NCBI GenBank assembly: GCA_007258455.2
Contig: VDFB02047230.1
Location: 158,170,635 to 158,234,634 of the forward strand
Source of the DNA: Sequoia sempervirens
Taxonomy: Eukaryota > Streptophyta > Pinopsida > Cupressales > Cupressaceae
Direction: 5' to 3'
Length of the DNA stretch: 64,000 nt
Shown piece by piece: positions 1-10,800 of this stretch (position 1 is its first letter; every line of letters begins with the position of its first letter). The position numbers and the translations under genes were made by a program. The notes under the pieces are model-generated. The model did no database searches. It was given only the letters and a program-made list of their open reading frames with translations, and was not told the origin of the DNA.

Positions 1-3000
1 TGTGTGTGTGTGTGTGAGAGAATTGGGGTTCGCTGAGTCTTGAGTCAAGTCACCCCAGCTGAGTCTAGGGGGCTCGAACTTAGACTCGAACAAGTCCTGG
101 CGAGACTTGTTGAGTCTCTCAGACTCGCTGATTCCGATGCAGGGACAAGTAAAAAGCAAACAAAAATACATAAAACTTGAGTCAAACTTAGTTTTTTTTT
201 TTTTTTTTACTTATATTTTCTCCACCGCCCTAAAAGCAACTTCATTTCATTTTGTTGGCAAAATAGGAGGAGATAAGAGAGCTGTGAGGAAAAACAGGAG
301 AGCATTGTAGGGCAACCAGCAAGGAGGTAAACCAAAAATCCATCATCAAATTGCATTCGGACAGCTTCATTCTAGCAAGGGGGTGCATTGACAGCTCCTT
401 AGCAGCGATTGGAAGGAGTTTGCATTTGATTTCAAGCCAAATCTAAGAGGTAAGCTTGATTTATTTTTATTTTTTTATGTTTTTTAAGCAAAAATTGCAA
501 TTTTTTTTAGTTTGCGTTTCTTTTTTTACAAACCCTACTTTCTTTTGGAATAAATTTAGAAACCCTACTTTTATTGCAGCAGTCTTGATTTCCAATTCAA
601 ATCATATTTTTCACAATGTCTACAACCCGAGTTAGAAAAGACCTAGCTTGGAAACATGCTGAAATATTTCCCAAGCAAAAAAAAGGAGAGGCAAAATGTA
701 AATATTGCAAAACACTTTTTCATGGAGGCATTAACAGATTGAAATACCATATTGCACGCATACCCACACATGATGCAGTGGGCTACCCTCATGCACCTCC
801 TGAAGCTAATCGTGAGGTGCAAGTGCAATTAGAAACATTTGAACAGAAGAAGGAATTGAAAAAGAGGCAAAGGGAGGGCGCCTTGGTGGTGTTGGAGAGG
901 CTTTTTCCATGCATCCATTTCATCCTAGTGCTAGTGTTTCTGCTAGTGTTGGTGCTACTAGTAGTGCTAGTGTTGCAACTAGTGCTAGTGGTAGTTGGAG
1001 TGTTAGCATTGGTCCTAGAGTTCGTAAATCTAGGATGGATTCATATTTTGTGCCACGCACTACTCTTGGTTCCCAACCGTCGCTTGAGAGCATGGGTTGG
1101 AACAAGGAGGCACATGATGCAACTAAATGATCAATTGCAGACTTTTGGTACTATTGCACCATTCCATGCAGCCAGGTTTTTTTTTTTTTTTTTGATTGTT
1201 TTACAATTTATAGTTTGATTTTTTGTCTCATGAACTTTTATATTTAGAATCTAGATGTATGTTGAATTCAAATTTAAAGTTAAAATCTCCATTTTACAAT
1301 ACTTGTCTTATTTAATTTATTTATGACATGTGTTAGGTCTCCTTTTTAGCAAAATATGGTTGATGCCATAACTATTTGTGGGGCGGGTTTCAAAGCCCCT
1401 ACTAAAGATGAATTAAGTGGCCCTCTTTTGCTTCAAAAGGTGGTTGATGTAAAATCCCAAATAGAGGAGCAACACTTGCTATGGAGCAAGAATGGTTGCA
1501 CTGTCATGACCGATGGTTGGACTGATAGGAGAAATAGGATGCTACTGAACTTTCTTGTTTCCTTTGCAGGTGATTGTACTTCCCTCAATGCATTGAATAA
1601 TTTGAAATTTGAATTTGATTAAGTGATTAATATTTGTAATTTATGCTTTACTTTTATTGAATCATTATTTTTTTTCTTTTTCAAGTGGCACCGTTTATCA
1701 AATCAATTGATACTTCAACCCATATAAAAAATGCCACATACCTTTGTGAGGTTTTAGAGGTCATACTTGAGGTGGGCGAAGAGAATGTGGTTCAAGTGGT
1801 GACCGATAATGCAGCAAATTATGTTGTTGCAGGTGAACTATTGATGGACAGGCACCCAACCATATTTAGGACCCCATGTGTCGCCCATTACCTTGACCTC
1901 ATATTGGAGGATCTTGACAAGCTTCCATGGATCAAAACATGTGTGGATATGGCCTCAAATATTTGCAAATTTATATACAATCACACATGGGTCCTTAGCC
2001 TAATTAGGCAATACACAGGGTTGAGAGAGTTGGCTCATCCTGGCATCACTAGATTTGCCACTAATTTCATCACATTACAATCCTTGATTCGGTCAAAGGC
2101 AACTTTGAGGTGTATGTTTGTTGGTGAGGAGTGGACTTCCTCATCCTATGCTACGACCACTATTGGGATTGATGTGGCGAATTGTATTTTTGATGAGCCA
2201 AGCTTTTGAGCACCTACTCCGGAGATTGTGAAGGTAAAATTTAATTCTACATTATGTTTTTATTTTTATTCATATTTTTCTTTTATATGTTTATAATTTT
2301 ATTTTCATTCACACTTCTTAAGTTAATGTTTCACAATATTTGCAGTTCACCAAGCCCTTGGTAGTTCTCCTAGGAGTTGTTAATGGGGAGAAGCCCGCAA
2401 TGGTCTACATATATGAGGGCATGGATAGGGCCAAGGAGGCCATTAGATCATTCTATGAGGGAGTTGAGGATAAGTATCGTCCCGTTTGGGAGACCATTGA
2501 TAAGAGATGGCACTAGCAGCTTCACAAGCCTCTCCATGCAGCCACTTATTTCCTAAATCTGGCATTCCAATTCCGTCCTGATTTCGAGGCAGATGATGAG
2601 GTTCCTGGTGGGCTCTACTTGCTGATAGAGCGGATGGCGCTTGCTGTTATTGCATAGATAGTCCATGAGATAGACGCCTTTACTACTGCACAAGGAGACC
2701 TCTTTGCACGTCAAATGTGCAAAGATAGTAGGACGACATTGCAACCAGGTAAAAATATATTTAAGGGCATAATTTTCCTCTTTTATATTATTATTAAATG
2801 TTGAACTTGAAACTTGAAACTTAAAGTTGGAAATGAATTTTTTTCTTTTTCTTTTTCTCATCTCAGATAAATGGTGGGAAATGTTTGGTGCTAAAACACC
2901 AAACCTTTTGATGATTGCCATTAATGTATTGAGCCAACCATGCAGTTCTTCTAGTTGTGAGTGCAATTGGATTATGTTTGAGCACATACACTCCAAGAGG

Positions 3001-3610
3001 CGCAATAGACTATCCGTGGAGAGATTGAATGATCTAGTGTATGTTCGTTACAACCTTCGTCTTAGACACAGACAAATTTTTTACCATGAATCCACCTCGA
3101 TCACACTAGAGGAGGTCGATCCAAAATCTAGGTGGATCATTGAGGCTACAAATCTGGTCTTTAGTGACAAGGACCTTGATCGGGTTGACTAGGTAGATAG
3201 AGAGGCTAAGGTTGTAGCCATGACAAAGGAGGATAGAGCACAAGCAGACACAACCACAGCTGATGTTGGTGAGGGTGGCATAGAGTCACAGGCAGAGACT
3301 ATGGCTACTACATCATCTAAGCCATAGACTTGTCGTTATTGTTTTGATATTTCATATTTGCTTGGAACATTTGATGTCATGGATTTCATATTCCATGAGT
3401 TTTGTATACATTTAACTATATTTATATATCTAAGTGTGATATTTCCTTCAGCAACTCAGCTACAATTTGCGTTTATACATATGTGATTGATGTATACTTG
3501 TGTATGTGATCAAATTAGCTTCTATTTGATGATGTTATTGTGTCTTTAAAGATTATTGTGTCTTTAAAGATGCAAGGCCCTCCATTTGCAGCCTCGCTGG
3601 CTCAAGTCAA
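1..3610 (+). mobile_element. hAT-superfamily DNA transposon, decayed
   Basis: The stretch is framed around a hAT transposase pseudogene at 616-3327. The first 150 bases are rich in repeated GAGTC/GACTC pentamers (for example near 36, 42, 61, 81 and 130), the kind of subterminal short repeats that hAT transposases bind. A (GT)n run at 1-16 lies at the window edge. I did not find a convincing pair of terminal inverted repeats or an 8-bp target duplication, so both outer limits are estimates; the right limit is set by a motif (CTCGCTGGCTCAAGTC, near 3593) resembling the left subterminal region. Class assignment is secure from the transposase; limits are not. Confidence 0.6.
616..3327 (+). pseudogene. 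hAT transposase pseudogene (BED zinc finger, DUF659, hAT C-terminal dimerisation)
   Basis: Five exons can be traced with GT-AG introns: 616-1175, 1337-1569, 1686-2233, 2346-2748 and 2867-3327. Exon 1 encodes a BED-type zinc finger (CKYC followed by HIARIPTHD) and a Ser-rich linker that needs two frame changes (near 880 and 1150). Exons 2-3 carry the DUF659 core (TDGWTDRRNR, VTDNAANYV, FRTPCVAHYLDLILED). Exon 5 carries the dimerisation motif (WWEMFG, LSQPCSSSSCECNW, RRNRL, LNDLVYVRYNLRLRH). In-frame stops lie at 1347 (TAG), 2207 (TGA), 2514 (TAG), 2655 (TAG) and 3190 (TAG), so no transposase can be made. A functional copy would cut and paste the element in the nucleus. Assignment is firm; exon borders were placed by eye. 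Confidence 0.9.
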
Positions 3611-4319
3611 ACTAAAAACCTAAGATACCAAGGAAAAAAATTTGAGAAAAGGCAAAATTGAGTTTGTCAAGAAACATTGATGGTAAAAAATAAGTTAGAA
3701 ACCCTTGGGGACAAATTCATAGTCTCAAACCATTGCAAGGGAAAGAGGAAGAAGTATAAGAAGGGACTAAAACTGAAAAACAATTAGCAATTAATCTGGA
3801 GATTGTTGTTCTCATCACAACACACCACATTGTCATCGAAGAAAGAAATGGCCTCATTCAAGGAAAATGGTGGCATGATTGAAGAAGAAAATAGTATAAG
3901 ATAACAAATATTAAGTCAACCAAAAGATTGAATTAAAATTCCTCCAAAGTACCAAGAGGGAGTAGCACACACATTATTTGATTGAGTGCCAAAGAAAGAT
4001 TGAACAGTACTTGTTTGACAAATTATAAAAATTATAAATAAGAGTTTTATAATGCAACACCGTTAGGAATGAAAGTAGTTGGAAAGGAAGAGCTACATGT
4101 TCACTTATTTCCAAAGAGAAATCTAGAACCACGAGACTTGTATCTATATAGTGGGCCATTGGAAGCATTACAAGGGTTGCTAAATCAAAGAACTGCAAGT
4201 ACTAGTTTTACTTTTTGTCTTTTTCTTGGCTTAGTACCTAAGGAATTTTTAGAACAGCCCAAGCCAGTGGAGGCCACAAATGGGGGAGCTTCTCCCACAG
4301 CATTAACAAAAACTGTGCA
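3331..4319. other. no gene recognised
   Basis: The stretch after the transposase is AT-rich. It contains a short direct duplication near 3540-3570 (TGTCTTTAAAGATT and TGTCTTTAAAGATG) and an open frame at 4069-4377 with no recognisable domain. The first 280 bases may still be hAT 3' sequence. Confidence 0.3.
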
Positions 4320-4460
4320 AACCAGCAAGCACAGCACCCCAGTAGGGGCACAAAGCCCAAGCGTTCAATGGAGTTGAATGGCCAAGCAGGGAATTGAATA
4401 TTGGTGGTGACAGAACCACACTTTAACCATCACCCCATGCCCTTAACAACTGCAATTACT
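4320..4460 (-). mobile_element. possible tRNA-derived SINE head
   Basis: Read on the minus strand, TGGTTAAAGTG matches the Pol III A-box consensus at 10 of 11 positions. About 30 bases further on, TATTCAATTCC is a weaker B-box match (8 of 11). This spacing is normal for tRNA promoters. The downstream body is not recognised and no target duplication or A-tail was located. It could equally be a chance match in a retroelement. Confidence 0.3.
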
Positions 4461-6206
4461 AGTTATTAAAATCAAGCTTTCACATTCTATAATCAGAATG
4501 AGTTAAAAAATCTGCAAAAAGGATGACTTGACAATTCAAATTGCTTCTCAAAGGAGCACCACTCCATCACTAACAATCCAACAAGAAATTTTGATGCCTC
4601 TTGCTAGGACAGTAACCAAGAGGATTTTTTGTGCACTCGGGTTACAAGGAGTGTAATTTGGAGACAGAGATATTTAGTGGCATTTGCACTGTACAGAAAT
4701 TGAAGTATCTCAAGCTCCATTATCTCCAATCATCACAGCCAATTCCAGATACTCTCAAATCTCATGTTATGTCAAAGGAGTCATGCCAAGAAAATACAAA
4801 ACAAAAAACCATGAAGAACTCTCTGAGTGCCAAAGGAAAAAAAGTGTTGCCTTCAATGTTCCAGCAAAGCTGCATTCTCCTATTGAAATAGTGATCAAAT
4901 ATTCTGATAGGCAGAAAAAGCAAGCTAATCGTTCCAATTTTGAGGCTCAACCTAAACAGAGGAACAAGCAAATCAAAAAAGAAGAAAAACATGTTCCTTG
5001 TTCTATGACCAAGTTTATGAATATCACATCACATTCCAAGGGGGAAGCATAATATTTTTGGAGCAAAGATGAAAGATCCAATATGCTCTTTTATATTCTT
5101 GTGGGATTTCTCAATAATTAAAGCCCAATAGCCCTAGGCATTCAAGAAGAGAGCACCCAGAAAATCATACAAACTTTACAAAGAATGCAATAAACTCTCA
5201 GAGGCAGATCTTTCATGGGAACATTCGCAATGGCTTCATAAGGAAAATAAAGGAGAAAAACTAATTTCAAGGAGGAAGACAGAAAGAAAAATGTCTAGTG
5301 ATTGCTTCAAACCCAATGGAGGATGGTCTCTCGTACAAAAATTTGACGGCTAGCTGACATTCTTCTTAAAAGTTAGTCAGAGGAAGCCACCTCAAAGGAT
5401 GAGCAGGTGGGCAAAGGGACCTACAAGGAAAGGGCCAAAGAATATGATGAGGGCAGGGTCAAGAGAAGGGATAGAGAAAAGAACAACAATGACAAGGAGG
5501 ATGAGGAAGATGTATATGATTCGTTGCATGACAACAAACAGTTACTAAGTACCTCTCAAGAAGTATTAATTCTCAGTGAACAGTCATTTTTATTTGCTCC
5601 AAGAAAATTGCATGTATAAATGGCGGCATTAGAAAATCATCTATAGCGTCTCCTTTCCATCCATGCTTACAAGGGTTTCTAAGCTTCAACCTCTAGCAGA
5701 GGAACCTACTCCAAGCATGCCCTCTAGCCCTCTTCTTCACTATGATCAATGCGGTTTGATGAATTGTGGAGGAGATACTAGGTTTCTCCAGAAACACAAG
5801 CTATGGAGGTAGAAGTGGATGAACATGATGATAACCAATGGGATGAACATGCCAGAAATGAGCAAGGTCCTTCATAGCAGTTAAACTAGGATGAGAATAC
5901 AGAGCACAAGCATGCAGAGAAAGTTCCTCCATAATCCCAGCTGGAGAAAAAAAATGATATTATTGAGATATATTTACACAAGAAGGAAATGATTATTTGC
6001 ACACTCAAATAGACGAGTCCTGGTGCAGTCAATGTATAATGTAGAAGAGTCCTTAAGAAGACAAATTTCAGTTTACGAGAATGAAGCCAATGATGTATCT
6101 GTAAGGCAATATCTGGCACCCATTGCAACCTCTTTTCCAAGGGAGAAAAGAAAACAAAGCTTCCATGTATTGCCCAATTCTCACAACCATCTTACCTAGT
6201 TGCATT
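4461..6206. other. unassigned region with short charged open frames
   Basis: Small open frames (4684-5052 and 5407-5619, plus strand) encode Lys/Glu/Asp-rich peptides without recognisable domains. The region around 5290-5880 has several short coding-like segments in shifting frames and might be a very old element ORF1, but no conserved motif supports that. No RNA gene or clear repeat pair was seen. Confidence 0.25.
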
Positions 6207-7510
6207 TGTAATGTCCCCTACTTGGAGTGTGCCTGAAATTGCCTTAAGAGACACTTATGCCACATAAAATTGTTTTACAAAAAATATTCCATAGTAAATT
6301 ACATAATAGATATTGAACTCACGAATAAATGGACTATTAACATTCATGAAATAATGAATAACGACTTAACTTGAATCTAATCGATAGACTCCTTTCCAAT
6401 AGCCAATCATGGTAGGGATGGGCGAGAGACACATGATAAGGTGCCAAAAAAGGAACATCCAACCAAGACAATTCCTTTCATCTTAGGAACATCCAACCAA
6501 GACAATTCCTATATCGCCCTTTGCCAATATGTCTCCTGGCCAACCTTACACATGATTGCTTAAAGAATAGATGTAAATTATAATAGTATAAATAAATTTA
6601 CTATTTCCCTTATTTACCAATTTAGACATAACATATATCCCTTACTGCAAATTAGTCATCATGAAAGTAATTATACATATATGTATATGCCTATCACATA
6701 CATATATATTCAAATGCATACCAATCGCTGAAGGTATCAACCATTGCTGCTTTTCTGAATGCAGATTTTATTTCTGATTGTTTCCACAATTTCCATTCAT
6801 TGATGCCTCTCCCCCACTTTTCAAATGTCTTTTATATCTTTAGTGATTCATGGAGAGAGACATCTCTTTGGAAAGAGATGTCCATACTAAAAGACACAAC
6901 CTTTTGAAACGAATTCAAGCACTGCCTTCTTTAATAATTGCTTCCTTTAATATAATGATAATCACAAGTGCCATACAAGGATATTACAGCTGTGTTCCAT
7001 TGTGACAGTAGCAACTTGGGTTTGAAAGGTTCCTAACCTAGCCATAACCCCAAAGAGATCGCAGATAATTGTGTGCTTATGGGAAGGTTGTGACTTATTC
7101 TTAGAGGCCACTGCATATGTATATCCCTTTCATACATATTATGAAGAGATCGTCATATTATAGGGTTGCATTAATATTGTTTGCTGTGTATTATGTTATC
7201 TTGAGTGGATCGCATTATCTTATCTTACTAGAGCGACTGCTAGGATTTGAACTGCTGAAGGGGACAAAGTCGGCACTTCCTTAATTTAACCATTGCACCA
7301 TAACTTATCTTAATATCTCCTTCTTTGGGCAATAAAACATCAAACAATTATGGTCGGCCAGCATTAATGAAAAAGTATATCAATTGTGGTCAGCCTATGT
7401 TAGAAAGATGATTTAAATTTATTCTTTCATACATATTAATTTATTTAAATTTCCTTATACTGGTCAGCCTAGATTTAGTGTTGCAGTTTGATCATGATGG
7501 GGGCATGACA
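6207..7510 (-). mobile_element. LTR of a minus-strand LTR retrotransposon
   Basis: The right end on the minus strand begins TGTCATGCCCCC. It is preceded on that strand by a purine-rich tract (GGGCAGGGTGGAC, 7511-7523), the arrangement expected at the polypurine tract/3' LTR junction. The left end begins TGTAATGTCCCC, so the outer 12 bases form an imperfect inverted repeat (10 of 12) with TG...CA ends. Length would be about 1.3 kb. No second copy lies in the window and no target duplication was found, so the left end is less certain than the right. Confidence 0.45.
7231..7302 (-). mobile_element. possible tRNA-derived SINE or tRNA-like segment
   Basis: On the minus strand the order is ATGGTTAAATTAAGG, then about 30 bases, then AGTTCAAATCC. 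The second matches the B-box consensus GGTTCGANNCC at 9 of 11; the first is a partial A-box (9 of 11). No acceptor stem can be folded, so it is not a tRNA gene. It lies inside the LTR at 6207-7510 and may have inserted there. Confidence 0.3.
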
Positions 7511-8739
7511 GTCCACCCTGCCCAAGATTGCTTGTCCTCAAGCAATCACAAACTAAGATTTGTAATTTTTAAATATTGCTCCTTTTCGTGATGATATTAG
7601 CTTCAGTTGTCATACTTTGATAGGAACTGGAAATTCTAAACCAAGTGATGGTTATTTTGGTTATGCTCAACTCTATGTCCTTGGAGAGTAGCTGTTAGTA
7701 TACTTACTACCAATAATGTTAATATCATCCTCTAAAGTATGAGGACAATTTCTTGTCTAATATTCTTCTGACTGATGTACTACTATTTCCCAATAACTCT
7801 CAACAACAAAACCAAGAGTTGGAAATTGGCAAGATTTGTTACTTAAGACAAGTTGTCTCTCATTTCATTACCACAAGGATTTAGAGCAATGAATCCAAAC
7901 TCTTGATTACCCTTGTTGCATTTTGTGTAAATATTCAACAAAATTTTGAGGCAAGTTTGTTTCTAATGAGGATGTAAAATAGCTTATAGGGTTTTTGTAA
8001 CACTTAACCTAGTCAAATATCTTTCAACAAATATCACCTTGCCATAGACTCACAAGTAATTAATGGCATATTATAACCTTCTAAGTATATATTTCCTAGA
8101 TAATACTCAAGTACACAATTATTGGGTTGACCAAGTTCGATAAGATGAAAGATGTACAAAGCCTTAGAGTCCACAGCAAACGATTATCACCCTAACACTT
8201 CACAAAAGGGCACACTAATATCCAATTCTTGTCAATTGGAGGTTGTCACTCTTTTTTGTAAAATTTTGACATATTCCCATGTTTAACACTAGGATGATTT
8301 TCATATCTCAGAAGAGCATTGTTTTATTGCACCTAGTTCAAAGCAACATCAATTTATCCAAAGTTTAAGAGGTGAGAATGATACTAGAATTTGTGGGTTG
8401 GCCCACAATGTAACTTAAAATAGACTTATGTAACAAATTTGGATGTAACTTGCTTAGATCAAATTTATCTAAGGTACATGTATTCCTACTATTGATGCCC
8501 TTGATTTTTAATCATGAATGTAGGGCTACTCTTGATCAAGAAGGATAATTTAGGAGAATAAGACCTTGGGGTGAAACGATCTACTCTAGATATCAAATAT
8601 AGAAGTGAACTTGGTTCATAAGATAAGTTTCCTAGATCAATTTAGTAGGTTACAAGGTTGATCCATGCATCGCATTTGTTTCTATGAGTGTGGGATAGAT
8701 TATGTGTATTATGGATTTGATTGTGCATTCTGATCTTAC
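7511..8739 (-). other. decayed internal 3' region of the LTR element at 6207-7510
   Basis: The first bases carry the purine-rich tract (minus strand) and, at 7525-7546, a perfect 9-bp inverted repeat GATTGCTTG/CAAGCAATC around TCCT. Sequence beyond this is AT-rich, with no open frame over 60 codons and no domain I could recognise on either strand. Assignment to the adjacent LTR rests only on the junction. Confidence 0.3.
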
Positions 8740-8839
8740 TCTTTATTTGAACAAATGTGTTCCTACCTCAATGAAGCTTGATGAATATGTCCTATGATAA
8801 TTCTCAAAACATAACCCTCAAATTATAATGCTCATGGCT

Positions 8840-9180
8840 CTTTCCTTTCCAAATTTTTCTTAAGATCTCTCTGAGAGACAAAATCTGTTATTTGTATATT
8901 CCTAAAGAATTGAGCTGTCTTCATTACCTTCGCTTGAAAATATTGTTTTGGCATGGATGATTGCTCGGATATTTAATTTTTAGTGCATCAATGTTGTTAA
9001 TGAAGAGGTTTTAAGTCTTTTCAGCAAATTAAGTGATCTCAAGGACTATGATTGTTGGGGAATATGCTTGAGTAAAGCAATAGGTGAAATTCCAGAGACC
9101 CTAGATTTTTAAAGCAATTGCATTTGGAAGATGCAAAACCAACCAAGGAATCTTTGGCAGTTTCCCACATCTAAGATCTT
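8840..9180 (+). pseudogene. weak leucine-rich-repeat-like relic
   Basis: Shifting frames give a series reading YIPKELSCLHYLRLK (near 8900) and then LFSKLSDLKDYDCWGICLSK, IGEIPETLDF and LKQLHLEDAK (9015-9145). The spacing of Leu, the IPKEL and IPETL turns and the HL.L pattern resemble LRRs of plant NBS-LRR or receptor proteins. There are several stops and at least two frameshifts, and no nucleotide-binding or kinase domain is nearby. Assignment is tentative because LRR patterns are easy to see by chance in Leu-rich translations. Confidence 0.28.
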
Positions 9181-9673
9181 AATGAGGATTAGAAGCATGA
9201 CACACATCTATGATCTTGATGGTGATGTTTTCTATTAATACTGGTTTTCCTTCCCCCTCACCCAAGGTGCCAAACATAGGAACATTATGGTGATACACTG
9301 TAGGTGATATTACCTGCCTTAGTAAAAATAATTTCCTTTTTCCTTATAAATGATCTTTATTCTGCAATAGAATCTGTTCATGGTAGGAATCTAATAAACT
9401 AATTTTCCTTTTTCTGTATGAACTTATGTGCACCAGTGTGAGCTTTGGGGGATGGTTATTCAAAATTCCATCCAATGAATATTATTGTATCAAGGCAAAC
9501 TTAGATGCTTAAACCTAGCTACTTGGGGCAATCAACTAGGCATTTTACTCCTGACAATATCAGATAAATCAGATCTGGATCTAGAACTTTATAAGAAGAT
9601 AAATCTAATACTTTGGTTCAAGAAAACTTTCATATTGATTGCATAGGATGAAGATGTTGATGCTATCATACAG
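9181..9673. other. no gene recognised
   Basis: AT-rich sequence between the LRR-like relic and the Copia-type LTR. No open frame, repeat or RNA gene was recognised. Confidence 0.3.
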
Positions 9674-10335
9674 TGTCGGGTGTCTCTTCCAGCCGATCTC
9701 CTTTACAATGTGGATAAATTAAATAATAGCCAATGGCTATTTAATTTATAGATAGCGATTTATTTTGAAAAGGCACATCCTTTGCATTAAATGATAATTA
9801 ATTATGATTCATGAAGAGGCACAATTTTGTTAAGGCCGACATCATGCATATTGGACATGATTTTTGAAGGGACACATTCCTTTATTGTGGACGCGATTTT
9901 GAAGGGACACATTCTCTATAAAGGCCGACATATTGCTTTGAAGAGTCACATATTCCATTTCATTGTGTATAAATGTTTGATGGAGTTTCATTGTTCGACA
10001 TTCATTCATATCCATTCATTGTTCATTGCAAGTTCCAGTTTCACAAGTGCGAGTTTGTCTCAAGTGCAGATCGATATCTTTGTTTAAGGCTGAGATTATT
10101 ATCAACAGATTGCATCACCTTGTTACTGTATTTGCATCTGATTGTGGTGCTTCTTAATGGCCTTCTTATTGGCCCTTTGTAAAGGGGATATTTCTTGTGA
10201 CATTCAATATATAAGTGATATATTGTTGCTGGGTTTTTCTCCCTCAAGTGGAGGGTTTTCCCAGGGTATCTGCTGTGTTATTGTGTTGATTTTTGAATTA
10301 ATTTCTGTGCTTTACATCTGAAAATAAAACTAACA
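9674..10335 (+). mobile_element. Copia-type LTR, probably solo
   Basis: The segment starts TGTCGGGTGTCTC and ends in ACTAACA. It holds a TATA box (TATAAAT, 9968-9974) followed by a C/T-rich leader. The 3' part reads GGGTTTTTCTCCC...GGAGGGTTTTCCC, a signature common near the 3' end of plant Copia LTRs, then a polyadenylation-like AATAAA near 10324. No coding remnant follows or precedes it, so it looks like a solo or orphan LTR. A clear 5-bp target duplication was not found, so the right end may be off by some 20 bases. Open frames on either strand here are incidental. Confidence 0.6.
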
Positions 10336-10473
10336 GAAGATACACTTAACTCAAAAAAAAACACAATATCTAGAGAAGGAAAAAAAAATCCGAAAGGTTA
10401 ACTCATGGCGGTTGTATTTATTAAGATTTAATCTAAACTTAGTGGGAACACACTAAGTTGCAGAAATTTTAAG

Positions 10474-10800
10474 TGTTGTGAAAGCAAAGAACCAAAGAAA
10501 AGGAAATAAACCCAAAAAACATGTATGATATGGCAATTGATTGAAATATTTATTACAAATGAAGTAATTTACAAGAGGCAGCGATCTCTAAGACGAGATA
10601 TGAAGCTATAACACTCCTATGTTTACATTTGGATCGCAATTCCTTACCTATTTAGAGCTGGAAAAGAAGAACAAAAATAGAAGGTGAACTGATTCCCACC
10701 AGAATCTACAAAGTCAAAAGACAAGCATCTCCCTATAAATTTGAGAGGATATGTGATGACATGAAACTAATCAATACACAAAATTTTGGTTTTTGGGGCT
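10474..10800 (-). repeat. left copy of a diverged direct-repeat pair (possible LTR)
   Basis: It begins TGTTGTGAAAGCAAAGAACC and aligns by eye over about 320 bases with 12336-12640 (TGTTATGAAAGCAATGAACC). Shared landmarks include GATATGAAGCTA.AACACTC, a TTTACATTTGGAT segment and GAGAGGATATGT. Both copies have the same orientation with about 1.5 kb between them. On the minus strand the copies contain AATAAA-like motifs, suggesting LTRs of a small non-autonomous element. Confidence 0.45.

Noticed and set aside
4069..5619. Host gene built from the Lys-rich open frames
   Set aside because: No domain, no consistent splice pattern and low-complexity composition; not enough to call a gene.
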